A DNA stretch of 6,468 nt from Gammaproteobacteria bacterium (GTDB lineage Bacteria; Pseudomonadota; Gammaproteobacteria; Chromatiales; Chromatiaceae), in the NCBI GenBank assembly GCA_030621975.1, contig JAUXGQ010000098.1:1-6468 (forward strand), read 5' to 3'. Both the position numbers and the translations under genes were made by a program. The notes beneath the pieces are model-generated. The model saw nothing but the letters and a program-made list of their open reading frames with translations, was not told the origin of the DNA and did not search any database. Below are positions 1 through 5,414 of this stretch, piece after piece; positions within the stretch are counted from its first letter, which is position 1; the number at the start of each line of letters is the position of its first letter.

Positions 1-948
1 AATGAGACCCTGAGGGATTTCTTCAACGGGTTTCACCACGACGCCCATCCCATGGCGATCATGATCGGCGTGGTGGGCTCGTTGTCCGCCTTTTATCACG
101 ATTCCCTGGACATCTACGACCCGCGTCACCGGGAGATCTCCGCCCACCGCATGATCGCCAAGATGCCGACCATCGCCGCGGCCTGTTACAAGCATAACAT
201 CGGCGAGCCCTTCGTATATCCGCGCAATGACTTGAGCTACTGTGCGAACTTCCACAACATGATGTTCGCCACACCCTGTGAAGCCTACCAGCCCGACCCG
301 GTGGCGGAAAAGGCGATCAACCTGTTGTTCATCCTCCACGCGGATCACGAGCAGAATGCCAGTACCTCCACAGTGCGTCTGGCAGGCAGTTCCCAGGCCA
401 ATCCGTTTGCCTGTATCGCTTCAGGTATCGCTTCGCTCTGGGGGCCGGCCCACGGTGGCGCCAACGAGGCGGTGCTGAACATGCTGGCGGAAATCGGTGA
501 TACGGCCCATATCGAAAAGTACGTTGCCAAGGCCAAGGACAAGGACGACCCGTTCCGCCTAATGGGTTTCGGCCATCGTGTATACAAGCATTACGATCCC
601 CGCGCGCGTGTCATCCGCAAGGTCTGCCACGAGGTGCTGGAGAAAATGGCGGACGCCAATAATCCCACTTTCGAACTGGCGCTGCGGCTGGAAGAGATCG
701 CCCTGAAGGATGGTTACTTCGTCGAGCGCAAGCTCTACCCCAACGTGGATTTCTACTCCGGCATTATCTACCAGGCGCTGGGGATCCCGGTCAATATGTT
801 TACCGTGATGTTCGCCATCGCCCGCACCGTGGGCTGGGTGGCCCACTGGATGGAGATGATGGGGGACCCCCATCAGCGCATCGGTCGCCCGCGCCAGCTC
901 TACACCGGCGAGCCGAAACGGGAATACGTGCCGGTCGAGCGGCGCTGA
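1..948 (+). CDS. gltA: Citrate synthase, C-terminal part (5' end outside window)
   Basis: This enzyme condenses oxaloacetate and acetyl-CoA to citrate in the cytoplasm, the first step of the TCA cycle. The reading frame is open from base 1, so the gene begins upstream. About 315 codons are present, against roughly 430 residues for the hexameric GltA type, so about a quarter is missing. Catalytic residues typical of the family are visible: the His of GPAHGGANEA (codon 451-453, equivalent to E. coli His264), the His of GFGHRVYKHYDPRA (574-576, His305) and the Asp of LYPNVDFYSG (748-750, Asp362). The C-terminus (MGDPHQRIGRPRQLYTG) is the usual GltA ending, followed by TGA at 946-948. The ATG at 52 lies inside the conserved DAHPMA segment and is not the start. 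No clear intrinsic terminator follows. The identification is secure; methylcitrate synthase is a less likely alternative given the GltA-like C-terminus. Confidence 0.96.
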   Translation, partial: NETLRDFFNGFHHDAHPMAIMIGVVGSLSAFYHDSLDIYDPRHREISAHRMIAKMPTIAAACYKHNIGEPFVYPRNDLSYCANFHNMMFATPCEAYQPDPVAEKAINLLFILHADHEQNASTSTVRLAGSSQANPFACIASGIASLWGPAHGGANEAVLNMLAEIGDTAHIEKYVAKAKDKDDPFRLMGFGHRVYKHYDPRARVIRKVCHEVLEKMADANNPTFELALRLEEIALKDGYFVERKLYPNVDFYSGIIYQALGIPVNMFTVMFAIARTVGWVAHWMEMMGDPHQRIGRPRQLYTGEPKREYVPVERR

Positions 949-1133
949 TCAGGCTCGCACGTTCAGGTCTCGTCCCTCGGATGAGAAGGGGGCGGCAGGC
1001 GGCGGCGCAGTTTCGCGACGCTTGATGAAAGCGCGGGGGTGGCGCGGCTCCGGTGACACTTGCATCCGGTGTATACGCCGCTGACGCTCGATGGGGTGGG
1101 TATTTTTCGGAGGCCGATCGATACTTACCGAGA

Positions 1134-1215
1134 AAATGTAGGCTGGGGCTTGCCCCAGCTCTTTGTTTCGCGAGCAACTGCGCAGCAAAGCTGGGGCAAG
1201 CCCCAGCCTACATTT
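1134..1215 (+). repeat. 82-bp palindromic repeat, copy 1
   Basis: The two arms, 1134-1160 and 1189-1215, are perfect 27-bp inverted repeats around a 28-base centre. Each arm also contains its own small hairpin, CTGGGGC-TT-GCCCCAG, so the element can fold either as one long stem or as two end hairpins. A second copy of exactly the same length lies at 5209-5290 in reverse orientation. The two copies match at 72 of 82 positions by my hand alignment, including 21 of 28 in the asymmetric centre. The GTAGGCTGGGGC type of end resembles the short palindromic intergenic repeats often seen in gammaproteobacterial genomes. No open frame inside it is believable. Confidence 0.85.
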
Positions 1216-1239
1216 GCAGTACCCATCGGATAATGTGGC

Positions 1240-1264
1240 GTTGGGGTTCGTTCCTCACCCCAAC
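1240..1264. repeat. Short hairpin repeat (GTTGGGGT / ACCCCAAC)
   Basis: An 8-bp perfect stem, GTTGGGGT (1240-1247) and ACCCCAAC (1257-1264), encloses a 9-base loop and is followed by CTACG. Read on the minus strand it has the form CGTAG-GTTGGGGT...ACCCCAAC, a pattern widely dispersed between genes in gammaproteobacteria. It lies 32 bases downstream of the creA stop on the minus strand, so it could form at the 3' end of that mRNA. It lacks a T-run and is not called a terminator. Only one copy is in the window, so repeat status rests on general recognition. Confidence 0.55.
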
Positions 1265-1296
1265 CTACGTTTATTTCCAGGGGCTTGCGAGGGATC

Positions 1297-1788
1297 TCAA
1301 TCCCGAGGGGGCGCGGCAGTCGCCGCCCAGGGCTGGACCGCTACCACCGAGATGCTGTTCTTGGGCGAGCCCTCGATAACCCTGTCGCTGTAGGTGAGGT
1401 AGACCAGCACGTGCCGCTGTTTGTCATAGAAGCGGACCACCTGCATGGTCTTGAATACGAGCGAGGTGCGTTTCTTGAACACCTCCTCCCCATCGAGGTC
1501 GCCATCACGCACTTCCTCGGGTAGGTTGATCGGACCGACCTGACGGCACGCGATGGAGGCGTCCGCCGTGTCTTCGGCGGTTCCCACGGCACCCGATATG
1601 CCGCCGGTCTTCGCCCGGCTGAGATAGCATGCGACACCCGTGACATCCGGATCCTCGAACGCCTCCACCACTATCTTGTCGTTCGGACCCAACCACTTGA
1701 ACTTGGTGCTGACGCTGCCGATCTCTTCGGCAACGGCGATTTGCACCATGATCGGGAACATGCTCAGCAAACGCAGGGAATACATCAT
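1297..1788 (-). CDS. creA: CreA-family periplasmic protein
   Basis: CreA (PF05981) is a small exported protein of unknown biochemical role, named from the E. coli creABCD locus. From the chosen start it has 163 residues, close to the E. coli length. An uncleaved hydrophobic leader (MMYSLRLLSMFPIMVQIAVA) precedes EEIGSV, the usual mature N-terminus. Family hallmarks are KIVVEAFEDPDV, the Cys-containing VACYLSRAKTGGI, ACRQVGPI, FKKRTSLVFK, QVVRFYD and EGSPKNSIS. The two cysteines sit where E. coli CreA also has them and could form a disulfide in the periplasm. The start at 1788 is preferred because GAGG (1795-1798) lies 6 bases upstream. An ATG at 1800 and a TTG at 1836 are in-frame alternatives with weaker ribosome sites. 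It lies 54 bases downstream of the DUF3025 gene on the same strand, so co-transcription is likely. No creBCD partners are seen here. Confidence 0.93.
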   Translation of the reverse strand: MMYSLRLLSMFPIMVQIAVAEEIGSVSTKFKWLGPNDKIVVEAFEDPDVTGVACYLSRAKTGGISGAVGTAEDTADASIACRQVGPINLPEEVRDGDLDGEEVFKKRTSLVFKTMQVVRFYDKQRHVLVYLTYSDRVIEGSPKNSISVVAVQPWAATAAPPRD

Positions 1789-1794
1789 GAGGAA

Positions 1795-1798
1795 CCTC
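1795..1798 (-). promoter_or_regulatory. Ribosome binding site deciding the creA start
   Basis: GAGG on the minus strand stands 6 bases before the ATG at 1788-1786 and 9 bases before the adjacent ATG at 1785-1783. It overlaps the upstream in-frame ATG at 1800-1798, which itself has only a distant AAAGG. This favours initiation at 1788 and a 20-residue signal peptide. Confidence 0.5.
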
Positions 1799-1842
1799 AT
1801 CTGTGTTACAGCCTTTGAGTATGACAATTCTACCAATATCTG

Positions 1843-2748
1843 TCAGTTTTTGCGGTCCGTCCCGTGAGAGGTCCGGGCCAGTGCCGCCCGGCGTCGCCCC
1901 GGGCGGAAATAATCTGTGTTGTCGTAGTAGGTCTGCTGCTGGTTCTCCGGGGCCCAGCCCGGATAACCCAGCAGGGGAAAGGGCGCGAGGTCCTGGGGTG
2001 TCTGGATCGACGGCGGGGACTGGAAAGATTCATGGAGTTTGCGGTCCACGTACGCGAGCTGAATGGGCCAGGGCCGCGCGAACAGGGCATTTTCCACCGT
2101 CAGCAGAACGCAGTGCGCCGTCATCCCCGGGTAGGGCGTCAGGGCCTTCTCGTAGAGTGCGTGGCCGAAGATCAGACACCGCATGTGGCGCTTGACCGAG
2201 TCGCGGCGACCCCAAAACAGATCTTTCCAGCGAAAGTCGCGAACCAGTTCCAGTAGCGATGGGTCGGAGGCGAGCACGACGCCGCCGCACTCGTCGAATT
2301 GCGTGAGCGCGTTCTCGATGGGTGTGCGCTGGCTGTGCTCGGGTCGCGTCGCGGTGCGGCGCGCGATGGCCTCGTAATGGCGGGCGTTTACCGCGAGCTT
2401 GGTGCGGGGAAAGCTGCACCAGACCAGTACCTGAAAGAAATCGTGCCAGTTCTCGGTACGCGTCTGCACCTCCCCCTTGAGATAGATCCGTGGCTCATAA
2501 CCGTCGTCGACCCTGGTCGGTTTGGGCGCCTGCTCCACAAAGCGAATGGGGGCGCCGCCCTGGGAACGCAGGGGGCCGACGCTTTGATCGAGCCAGGTCT
2601 GGTAATCGGCGAGTTCCGGCCACCCGGAGGCGCCGGTCCCGATTCGATGGGCCAGGGGTTGCAGGGGTTCGAACAAGGCGGATCTGAACAGGAAGTCCGG
2701 CTCCCAGTGGGAACGCGTCCGTCTGGTCAGGGCGTGCTTCACGGGCAT
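1843..2748 (-). CDS. DUF3025 family protein, function unknown
   Basis: This is a predicted cytoplasmic protein of 301 residues of the DUF3025 family (PF11227), found mainly in beta- and gammaproteobacteria and without an established function. The features I associate with the family are the block NWHDFFQVLVWCSFPRTK followed by NARHYEA (about residues 100-126), NALTQFDECGGVVLASD (146-162), FGHALYEKALTPYPGMTAHCV and a C-terminal PLLGYPGW...YYDNTDYFRPGRR. No signal peptide, membrane segment or recognised nucleotide-binding motif is seen. The start is uncertain. ATG at 2748 is chosen, but its ribosome site is weak, while an in-frame TTG at 2760 has GGAAAG just upstream and would add four residues. 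The gene lies 81 bases after the ABC-class ATPase gene and 54 bases before creA, all on the same strand. Product family is fairly sure; function is not known. Confidence 0.88.
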   Translation of the reverse strand: MPVKHALTRRTRSHWEPDFLFRSALFEPLQPLAHRIGTGASGWPELADYQTWLDQSVGPLRSQGGAPIRFVEQAPKPTRVDDGYEPRIYLKGEVQTRTENWHDFFQVLVWCSFPRTKLAVNARHYEAIARRTATRPEHSQRTPIENALTQFDECGGVVLASDPSLLELVRDFRWKDLFWGRRDSVKRHMRCLIFGHALYEKALTPYPGMTAHCVLLTVENALFARPWPIQLAYVDRKLHESFQSPPSIQTPQDLAPFPLLGYPGWAPENQQQTYYDNTDYFRPGRRRAALARTSHGTDRKN

Positions 2749-2795
2749 CGGTTCTGACAAAACTTTCCAGGGTAGATCGTTCGAAATCTTTCAAC

Positions 2796-2825
2796 CACGG
2801 ATGGACACGGATCAACATTGATGGA
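2796..2825. repeat. Degenerate 10-bp tandem repeat (CACGGATGGA type)
   Basis: Three consecutive 10-base units are seen: CACGGATGGA, CACGGATCAA and CATTGATGGA. The motif AACCACGGATGGACACGGAT recurs between genes in many environmental bacterial genomes. Here it fills part of the 81-base gap between the ATPase stop (2830) and the DUF3025 start. The third unit is diverged, so this may be a decaying remnant. No function is evident. Confidence 0.5.
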
Positions 2826-2829
2826 ACAT

Positions 2830-4581
2830 TCATTCATTACACTTGCCTTCCGGTTGCGGGTTGGCTCGGCCGATTATTCGCCCGCTCTCACTCTCGGTCA
2901 ACTCGAGACCGCGCATGCGATTGACCGTGGCGACCAGTTCCTGAAGACGCGGCACGGCCAGATTACCCATGACGAAGGGTGTGATGCGGTCCAGACCCTG
3001 GGATGCCACATCATCCAGTGCCTTGCCCAGTCCCTCGACCAGGTCGAGCTGCTCTGCAGCGAATCGCTCGCCGTAATGGCGTATCAGGTAACCGATGCAG
3101 CGCACCTGGGCGCTGTCTACCAGTTGCTCGACCCTGGAGAGGTCGATCTCCTGGCGCCCGTAACGCAGCGCGCGGGTTGCAAAGGCCTGGATTTTTTCCC
3201 GGCCCTCACGGTACCTCGGGCTCAGGCATTGGGGCCGCGGAATACGCGCTTCCCGCTGGGTCATCGCAGGCGAGTCCAGTTCCAGCGGCGTCGCCCCTTG
3301 TGCCAGGGTCTTTGCCTTTGCGGTGACGTCCCGCGGTATGTAATTGTCCAGCATGATCACCGTATCCGCCGTGGCGAAGAAATCGCTGGAACCGCCCATC
3401 ACCAGGATCACCGATACTCCGTTGTCGCGCTCGAGGTCACGGATTCGCTGCACCAGGGGCGTGATCGGTTCCTTGTCTTTGGCCACCAGTGCCCGCATGC
3501 GCGCGTCGCGTATCATGAAGTTGGTGGCGGAGGTATCTTCATCAATCAGCAGCGTACGCGCGCCTGCGGCCAGGGCTTCCATGATACTGGCCGCCTGTGA
3601 GGTGCTGCCGCTGGCGTTTTGGGTAGTGAAGCGGCGGGTGTCCCTGGCCTGGGGCAGGTTGTTGATGAAGGGACTGATATCGACCCCGGTGATGGCGCGC
3701 CCATCTTCGGCGCGCACCTTGAACGCGCTGGGGTCTGCCACCACCCGCTCCCGGCCATCGCCCGGGATGTGGTCGTACACGCCCCGTTCCACGGCGTGCA
3801 GCAGGGTAGACTTGCCATGAAAGCCGCCGCCCACGATCAGGGTCACGCCGCGGGGTATGCCGAGACCCCGGATCGGGCCGCCGTGGGGTCGATCGAGCTG
3901 TACGGCCAGGGAATCCGGGGCCCGAAAGGGTATGGCGCCTTGCAGGGGCCGGTCGTCGACACCGCTGCTGCGGGGCAGGATGGAGCCGTCGGCGATGAAG
4001 GCGACCAACCCTTCGGCGTGTAACCGAGCCCGCAAACACTGCTGGTCCTCCACCGAATCCAGGTGGCGTTGTGCGCCGGCAAGGTCACCCCGCACCGAGA
4101 GCAGGCTGGTCTCCACGACCCTGGGTAATTCATCGAGCAACATGGTCTTCGCCTGTCGGGCATTCACGGAGCGCCCATCGGCGGGCAGTCCGACGCGGAA
4201 GCGCACCTCCACTTCCCCCTTGCGCACCAGCAGGGCGTTGCGCTCCAATACCTGTTGCCCGTAGGGCGCGATGGACATCTCGCCACTCTTGCCCGCTCCC
4301 CGGTGCCCGCGTACATGCGTTTCGATGGCGGCGGCGAACCTGCGGCCGAGAAAGTCCTCCAGGGCGATACGCCGCACGGGATTCTGAAAGAGATCCTGCG
4401 GGAGCGCGATTCCCGGCGGGTCGATAAAGACGCGGCAGCGGGAGGGGTCGGCGAAGGGATCACCCTGGACATGATCGATGCGCAGGACAAAATCGGGAAA
4501 CCGATAATCCCCCTGGATCTGTTTGTAGGCCTTGTAACCGCGACGGTCCATGCGCCCCAGCAGGCTCGCCAGTCTATCCAT
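2830..4581 (-). CDS. ABC-class P-loop ATPase (PF09818 family)
   Basis: This 583-residue cytoplasmic protein belongs to the ABC_ATPase family (PF09818, COG3044), not to ordinary ABC transporters: it has no membrane segments and no transporter partner nearby. Visible motifs are Walker A GGGFHGKST at 251-259, a signature-like NASGSTSQAA at 322-331, and Walker B TLLIDEDTSATNFM at 343-356 with Asp347 and Glu348, followed by VILVMGGSSDFF at 391-402. The N-terminal 240 residues and the region after 420 match the long flanking domains of the family. Structural work on the trypanosome homologue MRB1590, a mitochondrial RNA-editing factor, found an ABC ATPase fold with an RNA-binding pore, so a role with RNA is possible but inferred. 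The ATG at 4581 has GAGG 10 bases upstream, a rather long spacing. It follows the small gene at 5011-4784 and a foldback element, and precedes DUF3025 and creA on the same strand. Length and motifs look intact. Confidence 0.92.
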   Translation of the reverse strand: MDRLASLLGRMDRRGYKAYKQIQGDYRFPDFVLRIDHVQGDPFADPSRCRVFIDPPGIALPQDLFQNPVRRIALEDFLGRRFAAAIETHVRGHRGAGKSGEMSIAPYGQQVLERNALLVRKGEVEVRFRVGLPADGRSVNARQAKTMLLDELPRVVETSLLSVRGDLAGAQRHLDSVEDQQCLRARLHAEGLVAFIADGSILPRSSGVDDRPLQGAIPFRAPDSLAVQLDRPHGGPIRGLGIPRGVTLIVGGGFHGKSTLLHAVERGVYDHIPGDGRERVVADPSAFKVRAEDGRAITGVDISPFINNLPQARDTRRFTTQNASGSTSQAASIMEALAAGARTLLIDEDTSATNFMIRDARMRALVAKDKEPITPLVQRIRDLERDNGVSVILVMGGSSDFFATADTVIMLDNYIPRDVTAKAKTLAQGATPLELDSPAMTQREARIPRPQCLSPRYREGREKIQAFATRALRYGRQEIDLSRVEQLVDSAQVRCIGYLIRHYGERFAAEQLDLVEGLGKALDDVASQGLDRITPFVMGNLAVPRLQELVATVNRMRGLELTESESGRIIGRANPQPEGKCNE

Positions 4582-4620
4582 CGCGCGCGGACCTCAGACG
4601 ATCACCCCGACTGCTACCCA

Positions 4621-4787
4621 CTAGGAGGCTGTCCGAGAATGGGGACCGTAGCGAGCGGACGTGGGGCCGAGACGGCTTTCGTGCTCGAATGAGGCGAATA
4701 TTGGCCATATTTAACGAATTCGAGCGCGAAATCCGGCCGGCATCCACGTTCGCGCAGTAGGTCATCCATTCTCGGACAGCCTCCTAG
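4621..4787. mobile_element. Foldback MITE-like element with flanking CTAG
   Basis: Bases 4621-4642 and 4766-4787 are perfect 22-bp inverted repeats that start and end in CTAG. Since CTAG is itself palindromic, the simplest reading is a 159-bp element (4625-4783) with 18-bp ends GAGGCTGTCCGAGAATGG and a 4-bp CTAG target duplication. The interior is an imperfect palindrome throughout: GCTCGAAT (4683-4690) pairs with ATTCGAGC (4718-4725) and AATAT (4697-4701) with ATATT (4707-4711), all centred on base 4704. No transposase is encoded, so it is non-autonomous. A CTAG duplication fits IS5-group target preference (YTAR), and IS1182-type ends also look alike, so the parent family is not settled. It separates the 75-residue gene from the ATPase gene. 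A 63-codon open frame crossing it is a by-product of the repeat. Confidence 0.85.
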
Positions 4788-5011
4788 AAGATGGGTTGCG
4801 AGAAGGATCTCAGATGATAGGAGATCCGGATCCCACGTTCACCCGTGCGTTCGGCGGCAATCGGGAACTCGGAGCCATCCAGGATCACTCGCAGTAGTTC
4901 GATGAGCTTGTCTTCCAGGAGCTCTTCCGTCCCCTGTTGGCCGAGGCCTTCTCTAAGGTGGTCCAGGAGCGAGGGCGTCGCGACAATCTTAACTTCGAGG
5001 GAGTCTGACAT
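4784..5011 (-). CDS. Small unrecognised protein, 75 residues
   Basis: I do not recognise this family. The protein is predicted to be soluble and cytoplasmic, with no signal peptide or membrane segment. It begins MSDSLEVKIVATPSLL, has a Glu/Leu-rich helical middle (GTEELLEDKLIELLRVILDG) and ends in a basic, beta-prone stretch (RGIRISYHLRSF). A strong ribosome site, AAGGA at 5018-5022, lies 6 bases before the ATG and supports a real gene starting at 5011 and not further upstream. The TAG stop (4786-4784) lies in the CTAG next to the foldback element. If CTAG was the insertion target, the stop was already there and the protein is full length. If not, the C-terminus has been replaced by the element. 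Without the element the ATPase start would be about 39 bases downstream, suggesting the two genes belong together. Confidence 0.7.
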   Translation of the reverse strand: MSDSLEVKIVATPSLLDHLREGLGQQGTEELLEDKLIELLRVILDGSEFPIAAERTGERGIRISYHLRSFSQPIF

Positions 5012-5017
5012 GGGGCA

Positions 5018-5022
5018 TCCTT
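5018..5022 (-). promoter_or_regulatory. Ribosome binding site of the 75-residue gene
   Basis: AAGGA on the minus strand, 6 bases before the ATG at 5011-5009, is the best ribosome site in the window. It selects this ATG over the upstream in-frame ATG at 5062 and is the main evidence that the small frame is expressed. Confidence 0.6.
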
Positions 5023-5042
5023 GAGGTCGGGGTACGGTCACC

Positions 5043-5071
5043 ACCATAAGCCAAGACTCCACGCCGGTAAA
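5043..5071 (-). promoter_or_regulatory. Possible sigma-70 promoter of the minus-strand block
   Basis: On the minus strand TTTACC (5071-5066) and TATGGT (5048-5043) are separated by 17 bases, each matching the sigma-70 consensus at 4 of 6 positions. Transcription from it would begin roughly 25 bases before the ATG at 5011. Matches of this quality occur by chance, so the call is tentative. Confidence 0.25.
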
Positions 5072-5208
5072 CTTCGGCGAGGCTTCGCTCTGTCACGGTG
5101 GAAGGTTGTCGGGGTCCGGCCGGTCGCCAGTGCCATGCGCCGGAGCCTATTAGTCTTGTGCAAAATGACAAAGAATTTAACGCTGATAATCCACCAACAT
5201 CAAACGGT

Positions 5209-5290
5209 AAATGTAGGCTGGGGCTTGTCCCAGCTTTGCTGTGTACAGGCTGGCGATACAAAGAGCTGGGGCGAGCCCCAGCCTACTTTT
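5209..5290 (-). repeat. 82-bp palindromic repeat, copy 2 (inverted relative to copy 1)
   Basis: The arms 5209-5235 and 5264-5290 pair with 3 mismatches in 27, around a 28-base centre. Total and arm lengths equal those of the copy at 1134-1215, and the asymmetric centre matches the reverse complement of that copy (21 of 28), which fixes the opposite orientation. Both end hairpins survive: the right one is CTGGGGC-GA-GCCCCAG and the left one has a single G-T wobble (CTGGGGC-TT-GTCCCAG). It lies in the leader region between two divergent genes, so it cannot be simply a 3'-end element. Confidence 0.85.
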
Positions 5291-5308
5291 GCCGTTCCGG
5301 CTATGCCG

Positions 5309-5332
5309 GGTTAGGTTGGTTTTTCTAACCCA
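5309..5332. repeat. Hairpin GGGTTAG / CTAACCC
   Basis: GGGTTAG (about 5308-5314) and CTAACCC (about 5325-5331) can form a 7-bp stem around GTTGGTTTTT. Just upstream CCGGC-TAT-GCCGG (5297-5309) forms another small stem. Both follow directly on the 82-bp repeat, as the 1240-1264 hairpin follows copy 1. It may be a diverged member of the same hairpin-repeat type or chance. There is no T-run after the stem, so it is not a terminator on the plus strand. Confidence 0.35.
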
Positions 5333-5414
5333 CGGTTGCCGGCGCCCCTGGATCTTGGCAAACTGGCGGACCAGCGGCCTGTCGGACGGGCAGTTAACTT
5401 GGTATTGCAACCGG

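Larger units (their letters stand above)
949..1296. other. Convergent intergenic spacer with repeats
   Basis: This gene-free stretch lies between the gltA stop and the creA stop, which converge. Bases 949-1130 show no credible coding sequence, promoter or structure. The remainder holds an 82-bp palindromic repeat (1134-1215) and a shorter hairpin repeat (1240-1264). Neither hairpin is followed by a run of Ts on either strand, so they are not classical intrinsic terminators. Their position between two converging genes would still let the RNA hairpins block 3' exonuclease or read-through, which is inference. Confidence 0.6.
5012..5414. other. Divergent intergenic spacer
   Basis: This gap separates the divergent 75-residue gene and the solute-binding-domain gene. 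It contains the ribosome site and possible promoter of the minus-strand block, the second 82-bp repeat (5209-5290) and a hairpin (5309-5332). Open frames crossing it are short, overlap the repeats and lack family features. Bases 5155-5200 are locally AT-rich and could hold promoter elements, but I see no convincing pair. Nothing clear is seen in 5333-5414. Confidence 0.55.

Noticed and set aside
1134..1215. CRISPR-like repeat or riboswitch
   Set aside because: There is no regular repeat-spacer pattern, and the element is a near-perfect palindrome placed after convergent genes, with no leader-gene arrangement.
1134..1264. Hairpins as intrinsic terminators for gltA or creA
   Set aside because: No run of Ts follows the stems on either strand, and the same repeat occurs between divergent genes where termination makes no sense.
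1053..1379. Open frames across the spacer after gltA, reading LGLAPAL and LGQAPAYI
   Set aside because: These peptides are translations of the 82-bp palindromic repeat and appear again from the second copy on both strands.
2818..3600. Plus-strand open frame of 260 codons opposite the ATPase
   Set aside because: It overlaps the conserved Walker B and C-terminal part of the ATPase and shows no recognisable domain.
4574..4765. 63-codon minus-strand open frame over the foldback element
   Set aside because: It consists mainly of the palindromic element and runs into the ATPase start in another frame; no family features or ribosome site.
5156..5190. Possible plus-strand promoter with TTGTGC and an AT-rich stretch before the sensor gene
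   Set aside because: No -10 match of adequate quality lies 16-18 bases downstream of TTGTGC; GATAAT at 5185 has no matching -35.
5021..5328. Plus-strand open frames in the divergent spacer
   Set aside because: They span the second 82-bp repeat and the hairpin, begin inside the leader of the minus-strand gene and lack any family match.
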